This document shows, in pieces, positions 14,418 through 19,512 of a DNA stretch of 19,512 nucleotides (positions are counted from its first letter, which is position 1; each line of letters opens with the position of its first letter). A model generated the notes under the pieces. It worked only from the letters and a program-made list of their open reading frames with translations, was not told the origin of the DNA and did not search any database. The position numbers and the translations under genes are program-made. Source of the DNA: an uncultured Clostridium sp. (GTDB lineage Bacteria; Bacillota; Clostridia; Clostridiales; Clostridiaceae); assembly GCF_934754915.1 (NCBI RefSeq), contig NZ_CAKVKB010000064.1:1-19512 (forward strand), in the 5' to 3' direction.

Positions 14418-15350
14418 ATGGATTTTAAACATGTATCAGTGCTTTTAAATGAATGCATTGATGGATTAGATATTAAGGAAAATGGAATATATGTTGACTG
14501 TACATTAGGCGGTGCAGGGCATTCATCATATATATTAAAACATTTATCAAAAGAAGGACTGCTCATAGGAATTGATCAGGATACTGATGCCTTAAGTGCA
14601 GCAAAAGAACGGTTAAAAGATTATGACAATGTGAAGTATGTTCACAGTAATTTTTATAATATAGACAGCATATTAGATGACCTTGGAATAGAAAAAGTTG
14701 ATGGTATATTGATGGATTTAGGGGTTTCATCATATCAGCTTGATAATGCTGAAAGAGGTTTCAGTTATATGCAGGATGCACCTTTAGATATGAGAATGAA
14801 TAGAGATAATGATTTCTCTGCATACAATATTATAAATGAGTATAGTGAAGAAGAACTTTATAAAATAATAAAAGATTATGGAGAAGAAAAATTTGCAAAG
14901 AGAATTGCAAATTTTATAGTCAATAAAAGAACTGAGAAACCGATTGAAACTACATTTGAACTTGTAGAAATAATAAAAGCTGCTATACCAGCAAAAGCGA
15001 GACGAGATGGACCTCATCCAGCGAAGAGGACTTTTCAGGCCATAAGAATAGAGGTTAATTCAGAACTTAAGATATTAAATAAGACTATAGAAGATGGAAT
15101 AAATAGGTTAAATTCAGGAGGAAGAATGGCAATAATAACTTTCCATTCTTTAGAAGACAGAATTGTAAAACTAAAATTTAGAGAACTTGAGAATCCATGT
15201 ACATGTCCTAAAGAATTTCCAATATGTGTGTGTGGAAAGAAACCACTGGTTAAAGTTTTAAGCAGAAAGGGAATTGTACCTACAAAAGAAGAAATTGAAA
15301 AAAATCCAAGAAGCAGAAGTGCAAGAGTAAGGGTTGTTGAGAAGATTTAA
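14418..15350 (+). CDS. rsmH: 16S rRNA (cytosine(1402)-N4)-methyltransferase RsmH
   Basis: RsmH (MraW) transfers a methyl group from S-adenosylmethionine to N4 of C1402 in the 16S rRNA P site. The 310-aa product is the usual length. Hallmarks are the opening HVSVLLNECIDGL, the SAM loop GGAGHS (residues 31-36), DQDTDAL, the block DGILMDLGVSSYQLD followed by RGFSYMQDAPLDMRM, and the C-terminal motifs ITFHSLEDRIVK and RSRSARVRVVEKI. A short cysteine-containing segment CTCPKEFPICVCGKK near residue 260 is typical of the family. An AAGGAG SD lies 8 nt before the ATG. It is the first gene of the division/cell-wall cluster here, with the ftsL-like gene following closely. Confidence 0.97.
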   Translation: MDFKHVSVLLNECIDGLDIKENGIYVDCTLGGAGHSSYILKHLSKEGLLIGIDQDTDALSAAKERLKDYDNVKYVHSNFYNIDSILDDLGIEKVDGILMDLGVSSYQLDNAERGFSYMQDAPLDMRMNRDNDFSAYNIINEYSEEELYKIIKDYGEEKFAKRIANFIVNKRTEKPIETTFELVEIIKAAIPAKARRDGPHPAKRTFQAIRIEVNSELKILNKTIEDGINRLNSGGRMAIITFHSLEDRIVKLKFRELENPCTCPKEFPICVCGKKPLVKVLSRKGIVPTKEEIEKNPRSRSARVRVVEKI

Positions 15351-15389
15351 AGTTAAATGTGTATATAAATGAGTAGGGATGTGAAAAAA

Positions 15390-15899
15390 ATGCCACGAGG
15401 AGAGTACGGTTATGGAATAAGGGGAAATACTGTTGTTAAACCTGTAAAAAAGACTACTATACGGAAACCCAAGATAAATGAAGAACAGAAAAGAAAAAAG
15501 AAAGATGATAGAAAAAGAAAATTTAAGAATCTTGAAAAACAAAACGATAGAAAATACATGTTTACTATGGTTATGGTTATTCTTGGGTTAGGCTGTATTA
15601 CTATAGCAGGGGATAGCAAAGTGTATAGGATTCAGAAAGAAGTAACAGCATTAGAAAGGCAGATAAGTTTTATCAATGAAGAAAATGAAGCTTTAAGGGT
15701 AAAAGTGCTAAAATATTCTTCATTAGGAAATATAGAAGAGAATGCCGGCAGTACACTTGGAATGTATGTGCCTAATAGTGAGGATGTAGTAAAAATAGAT
15801 TTTTCAGAAAATTATTTTGAAGATGTAACAGTTGATAATGATAAAGAAAATAAAAATAGAAATAGAATTTTTGATTTTTTTGATAAGTTTTTTAAATAA
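15390..15899 (+). CDS. ftsL: FtsL/DivIC-like cell division protein
   Basis: Bitopic divisome protein of the FtsL class, identified by position (directly after rsmH and before the septal transpeptidase) and by architecture. The product has a basic lysine-rich cytoplasmic N-terminus of about 55 residues (MPRGEYGYGIRGNT and so on), one membrane helix (YMFTMVMVILGLGCITIAG, about 57-75) and an external coiled coil (VYRIQKEVTALERQISFINE). It closes with the family-style GMYVPNSEDVVKID, then an acidic and Asn/Lys-rich tail. The frame also allows an ATG at 15369, but no SD precedes it. AGGGATGTGA (15375-15384) favours 15390, giving 169 aa, though spacing to AGGG is longish (11 nt). FtsL homologues are poorly conserved, so the symbol rests mostly on context. 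Confidence 0.82.
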   Translation: MPRGEYGYGIRGNTVVKPVKKTTIRKPKINEEQKRKKKDDRKRKFKNLEKQNDRKYMFTMVMVILGLGCITIAGDSKVYRIQKEVTALERQISFINEENEALRVKVLKYSSLGNIEENAGSTLGMYVPNSEDVVKIDFSENYFEDVTVDNDKENKNRNRIFDFFDKFFK

Positions 15900-15964
15900 C
15901 GATAATATATTTATTTTAAAACAAATGCAATTATATTTTTTATAGATGAGATTTGATATTTTAT

Positions 15965-15999
15965 AAGGCTCAGATGGGTTGTGCATTCATCTGAGTCTT
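15965..15999 (+). other. Hairpin between ftsL and the PASTA transpeptidase gene
   Basis: AAGGCTCAGATG (15965-15976) pairs with CATCTGAGTCTT (15988-15999) through one G-U, with an 11-nt loop. No T tract follows, so it is a poor terminator. It lies 36 nt before the next start codon and may be a processing, stabilising or regulatory element. Confidence 0.45.
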
Positions 16000-16035
16000 A
16001 AGTATTTACCAGAGAAAATAGTGGGGGAACTGACT

Positions 16036-18297
16036 ATGAAAAAAAGAACTTTTAAAGATAGGCAGAAAATGAAGAAAAAAACATGGTATACAGGTATAGC
16101 TGTTACAATACTGTTTATAATTTTAATCGGAAGATTATCATATATAATGATTATAAAAGGGCCTGAGTATGCAGGAATGGCAGAAGAACAATGGACAAGT
16201 GAAGTTAAAATTGATGCAGTAAGAGGAAAAATATTAGATAGAAATGGAAAAGAACTTGCTGTATCAGCAAATGTTTATAGGGTGGATTTAGACCTTACTA
16301 CTATAAGAAATTATCTTGAAAAAAAAGCAGATGAACTTTCACAGGCAGAAATAGAGCAAAGAAAAAGTGTTGGAATACCGGTTCCTGTAGGTGATTCTGG
16401 AATTACAGAAAAAGATATTGCGCCTGTAATAGCGGATGCCCTGGGAATGAAGACAGAAACTGTACTTGAAAAGCTTGAAACAAAGTTGGACAGTGGTCTT
16501 CCAGCAGGATCTGCAACTCTTATAAGAAGAATAGAAAAAGATGATGCTGATAAGGTGAAAAATTTGAAAATAAGAGGTATTGTTGTTTCAAAAGATACAA
16601 AACGATATTATCCAAATAATAATTTCTTATCTCATGTTCTTGGAGTTGTTGGAAATGATGGTACTGGACTTACTGGAATAGAATCAGAATATAATACGTA
16701 TCTTTCAGGAATTCCAGGTGTTAAGATTGGAGAATTTGATAAGAACAGCAATGATCTTCCTTATAGTGATTCTGAATTTACATCTCCAGTAAATGGAAAG
16801 GATGTAACTTTGACAATTGATGAAACTATTCAATCATTTGCAGAAAAAGCAGCTCAGCAGGCTTATGAAGACAATAAAGCTAAAGCTACATCAGTTATGG
16901 TTATGGATCCAAAGACTGGAGAAATACTTGCAATGGTAAATAAGCCTGATTTCAATCCAAATACACCTTATGAAGGATATGAAGATTTTGATGGTGATAA
17001 TGAAAGTGATAAAATATATAAAATGTGGAGAAACAGGCTTGTAAGTGATTCTTTTGAACCTGGCTCAATATTTAAGGTTATAACTGCTCTCTCAGCTATG
17101 GAAGAAGGTATTGTTAATGAAAATACTACATTTGAATGTGGAGGAAAACTTCATATAGCTAACAGGGATATTAATTGTTGGGAAACAGGTGGTCATGGAC
17201 TTCAGACTTTTCCAGAAATAATTCAGAATTCATGTAATGTTGGTTTTATGAAATTAGGATCAATGATTGGAAAAGATAAGTTTTATGAATATATCAAGAA
17301 ATTTGGTTTTGGAGAACTTACAGGAATAGATATTCAAGGTGAAGCTGATGGAATTGTAAAAATTCCTGAAAAGATTTCACCTACAGATCTTGCTACTATT
17401 TCATTTGGCCATACAAATACAGTAAATTCAATGCAGTATATGGCAGCATTCAATGCAGTAGCAAATGGAGGAACATGGATACAGCCTCATATTATGAAAG
17501 AAGTTACTCATGACGATGAAAATGGAGTTGAAATTGTAGATGAAACTTTTAATCCAGTGACAAGAGAGATTGCTAGTTCTGAAAATACTGCACTTTTGCG
17601 AACTTATCTTGAGAAGGTTGTTACAGCAGGTTCAGCGACAGCAACATTTATAGATGGTTACCATATAGGAGGTAAGACAGGAACAGCCCAAAAGATGGAA
17701 AATGGAGTGTATATAGAAGGAAAATATATATCTTCCTTTGTAGGAATGGCTCCTGTAGACGATCCTAAGGTTACAATCATGATAACAGTAGATGAACCAA
17801 GTACAGGAAATTACTATGCAGGTCAGGTTGCAGTTCCATATGCTCATGATTTATTTACTAATATATTTAATTATTTCAATAATCAATTTTCGGAAGATAC
17901 TATAACCAAAATTTCTAAAGATGTGGTAGTTCCAGAAATTAGAGGAATGAAAAAAGCTGATGCTGAAAATGCATTAAAACAGTCAAATATTCAGTGTATT
18001 ATAGAAGGAAATGGAGACACAATACAAGCTATGGATCCATTGCCAGGGTATAGTGTAAAAGAAGGAACTACAATAAAATTATATACATCTGGAGGAACAG
18101 ATGATTCAAATAATGTGGTTATGCCGGATGTGATAGGATATACAAAAGAATCAGCTTATAATTTATTGACTAGTCTGGGAATTCCAGTAACATTTCAAGG
18201 AGATGGTACTGTAAAGAGTCAAAATATATCTTCAGGTGAAGTGGTTACAAAAGGGACATCTGTAAATATTGTATTAGAAAGTGATTATAAAGATTAA
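16036..18297 (+). CDS. Class B penicillin-binding protein with PASTA domains (SpoVD/PBP2B type)
   Basis: Peptidoglycan DD-transpeptidase of the FtsI/SpoVD class (753 aa). It has a basic cytoplasmic N-terminus and one membrane anchor (about 17-37). The PBP dimerisation domain includes VRGKILDRNGKELAVSA. The transpeptidase domain has the catalytic tetrad SIFK (Ser344, Lys347), SCN (399-401) and KTGT (547-550). Two C-terminal PASTA domains begin at VVVPEIRGM and VVMPDVIGY. The longest frame starts at 15979, but GGGGG (16023-16027) lies 8 nt before ATG 16036, which begins with the expected MKKRTFKDRQ. Two PASTA repeats fit vegetative PBP2B as well as clostridial SpoVD-like proteins, so septal versus spore-cortex function cannot be decided. 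A strong terminator follows directly. Confidence 0.93.
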   Translation: MKKRTFKDRQKMKKKTWYTGIAVTILFIILIGRLSYIMIIKGPEYAGMAEEQWTSEVKIDAVRGKILDRNGKELAVSANVYRVDLDLTTIRNYLEKKADELSQAEIEQRKSVGIPVPVGDSGITEKDIAPVIADALGMKTETVLEKLETKLDSGLPAGSATLIRRIEKDDADKVKNLKIRGIVVSKDTKRYYPNNNFLSHVLGVVGNDGTGLTGIESEYNTYLSGIPGVKIGEFDKNSNDLPYSDSEFTSPVNGKDVTLTIDETIQSFAEKAAQQAYEDNKAKATSVMVMDPKTGEILAMVNKPDFNPNTPYEGYEDFDGDNESDKIYKMWRNRLVSDSFEPGSIFKVITALSAMEEGIVNENTTFECGGKLHIANRDINCWETGGHGLQTFPEIIQNSCNVGFMKLGSMIGKDKFYEYIKKFGFGELTGIDIQGEADGIVKIPEKISPTDLATISFGHTNTVNSMQYMAAFNAVANGGTWIQPHIMKEVTHDDENGVEIVDETFNPVTREIASSENTALLRTYLEKVVTAGSATATFIDGYHIGGKTGTAQKMENGVYIEGKYISSFVGMAPVDDPKVTIMITVDEPSTGNYYAGQVAVPYAHDLFTNIFNYFNNQFSEDTITKISKDVVVPEIRGMKKADAENALKQSNIQCIIEGNGDTIQAMDPLPGYSVKEGTTIKLYTSGGTDDSNNVVMPDVIGYTKESAYNLLTSLGIPVTFQGDGTVKSQNISSGEVVTKGTSVNIVLESDYKD

Positions 18298-18301
18298 AGT
18301 G

Positions 18302-18350
18302 AAAGCATAGACAAATAATTTTAATGTTATTTGTCTATGCTTTTTTTTTT
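18302..18350 (+). terminator. Strong intrinsic terminator between the two transpeptidase genes
   Basis: A perfect 17-bp stem (18302-18318 with 18327-18343), an 8-nt loop and a run of T to 18350, four nt after the stop. Transcription of the second transpeptidase gene must come largely from its own promoter or from readthrough. Confidence 0.92.
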
Positions 18351-18508
18351 CAGAGGTTCAGTCTTTTAAATTTTAAACATGAATAAAAAGAAATGAGAAG
18401 AATATTATTATAGTACAAAATGATTTACAGATTATTAGAATTGATTGCAATTATATGTTAAAAATTTATTTTGGATAAGCATAATGAAGATGGATGGAGG
18501 AAAAGGCT
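18351..18508. other. Gap upstream of the second transpeptidase gene
   Basis: AT-rich 158-nt region that should contain a promoter because a strong terminator precedes it. The best sigma-A-like candidate is weak: TTGCAA at 18445-18450, a 16-bp spacer and TATTTT at 18467-18472. I could not make a convincing sporulation-sigma match. Confidence 0.3.
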
Positions 18509-19512
18509 GTGAAAAAAAATAACTTTAAAGACAGGGGGAAAATGAGAAAAAAGCTGTCATATGCTTTAGTGGGAATAATTTTTGTTTTTACACTTTTAAC
18601 TATAAGACTTTCTTATGTAATGATAATTAAGGGTCCCATATATTCAAAGAGAGCAGAAGAACAATGGACGAGTGAAGTTAAAATAGATGCCATAAGAGGA
18701 AAGATTTTAGACAGAAATAGAAAAGAATTAGCTGTATCTGCTAATGTGTATAGAGTAGATTTTGACTTGAATTCAATAAGGACTTATCTGCATGCTAAAT
18801 TAAGTACTCTTACAGAGCAGGAAATTGAACAGAGAAAAAGTGCTGGAATTCCTCTTCCAAGTGAAACAGAAGGTATAACTACTGATGATATTGCTCCAGC
18901 CATAGCAGAATCACTTGGACTTGAAAAAGACGAGGTGAAAAAGAAACTTGAAACAAAGCTGCCAAGTGGTGCTGATGCAGGTTCAGCTACATTGATAAGA
19001 AGAATTACCAAAGAAGAAGCAGATAAAGTAAATGCATTGAAAATAAGAGGAGTTCTGGTATCACCAGATACAAAGAGATATTATCCTAATAATAATTTTT
19101 TAGCTCATGTTCTTGGATGTACAAATAGTGATGGAGTTGGATTGACTGGAGTTGAACTTCAATATAATTCTTATCTTGCTGGAATTCCAGGAATGAAAAT
19201 AACAGAACTAGAAAAAAGTAATACAGATTATCCATATACAATATCCAAGTTTACATCTCCTGAGAATGGAAAAGATGTCACATTGACTATAGATGAAAAT
19301 ATTCAGGCTTTTGCTGAAAAAGTAGCACAGCAGGTTTATGATGAAAATAAAGCAAAAGCAGCTTCAGTACTTGTTATGGATCCAAAGACTGGAGAAATTT
19401 TAGGAATGTCTAATAAACCTGATTTTAATCCCAATACTCCTTTTAAAGGATATGAAGATTTTGAGGGAAATAATGATACTGAAAAGACAAATAAAATGTG
19501 GAGAAATAGACT
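18509..19512 (+). CDS. Second class B penicillin-binding protein, tandem paralogue (partial)
   Basis: Paralogue of the preceding transpeptidase, cut by the window end after 334 codons. It keeps the same plan: basic N-terminus MKKNNFKDRGKMRKK, one membrane helix (ALVGIIFVFTLLTI), then the shared blocks EEQWTSEVKIDA, RGKILDR, KELAVSANVYRVD, GSATLIRRI, DTKRYYPNNNFL and VMDPKTGEIL. The catalytic serine lies just past the window. The start is GTG at 18509, set by GGAGG (18496-18500) 8 nt upstream. An in-frame ATG at 18542 would lose the conserved N-terminus. The long near-identical blocks show duplication. The intervening terminator suggests separate control, for example one copy for vegetative septation and one for sporulation. 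Which is which cannot be seen. Confidence 0.92.
   Translation, partial: MKKNNFKDRGKMRKKLSYALVGIIFVFTLLTIRLSYVMIIKGPIYSKRAEEQWTSEVKIDAIRGKILDRNRKELAVSANVYRVDFDLNSIRTYLHAKLSTLTEQEIEQRKSAGIPLPSETEGITTDDIAPAIAESLGLEKDEVKKKLETKLPSGADAGSATLIRRITKEEADKVNALKIRGVLVSPDTKRYYPNNNFLAHVLGCTNSDGVGLTGVELQYNSYLAGIPGMKITELEKSNTDYPYTISKFTSPENGKDVTLTIDENIQAFAEKVAQQVYDENKAKAASVLVMDPKTGEILGMSNKPDFNPNTPFKGYEDFEGNNDTEKTNKMWRNR

Noticed and set aside
1..19512. CRISPR arrays, transposons, prophage genes, rRNA or tRNA
   Set aside because: Scanned for regularly spaced repeats, transposase or integrase motifs, and tRNA or rRNA signatures. None seen.

Overview
The window is AT-rich, with strong purine-rich Shine-Dalgarno (SD) sites, short intergenic gaps and intrinsic terminators. 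It carries a SpoVD/PBP2B-type PASTA transpeptidase pair inside a division-wall cluster, and a thioredoxin reductase-like flavoprotein of the kind that lacks an NADPH site. Together these point to a spore-forming Clostridium sensu stricto (Firmicutes). The species cannot be fixed from the sequence. No rRNA, tRNA, CRISPR array, transposase or phage gene is visible.

Layout. (1) 1-2366: a small minus-strand gene of unknown function with its own promoter and terminator, then divergently a CstA-family transporter gene with a strong promoter, a structured leader and a strong terminator. (2) 2694-5191: two small soluble proteins of unknown function, an Lrp/AsnC regulator with a terminator-like hairpin in its leader, an unlisted 43-codon single-pass membrane ORF, a 76-aa GTG-start protein, and a folded intergenic RNA-like element. 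(3) 5318-6214: the flavoprotein with a CATC redox centre but no recognisable NADPH loop, probably ferredoxin-linked. (4) 6393-13516: the most distinctive region, three different dynamin-like large GTPases plus a coiled-coil protein, all on one strand. The first three genes overlap or are nearly contiguous, and the fourth lies 139 nt further on. A strong terminator closes the set. (5) 13814-14095: a small three-helix membrane protein. (6) 14418-19512: the start of the division/cell-wall cluster (rsmH, an ftsL-like gene, a PASTA transpeptidase gene, a strong terminator, then a second closely related transpeptidase gene cut by the window end).

How they may work together. The cell-wall genes form a familiar set: a 16S rRNA methyltransferase, a bitopic divisome protein and septal or spore-cortex transpeptidases. 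The dynamin set looks like one multi-protein membrane machine. All three GTPases keep P-loop and DxPG motifs. Only the second has a long hydrophobic glycine-rich hairpin able to enter a membrane. The coiled-coil protein ends in a basic amphipathic tail, and the first GTPase carries an extra C-terminal alpha/beta region. Multi-gene bacterial dynamin loci include known anti-phage systems (Eleos, LeoA/LeoBC), but this composition is not one I recognise. A degenerate intergenic repeat recurs at about 4.37, 6.19, 11.60 and possibly 13.61 kb, that is, around and between these accessory genes.

Several start codons were moved downstream from the longest open frame to fit the SD site: 590, 8992, 13814, 15390 and 16036.
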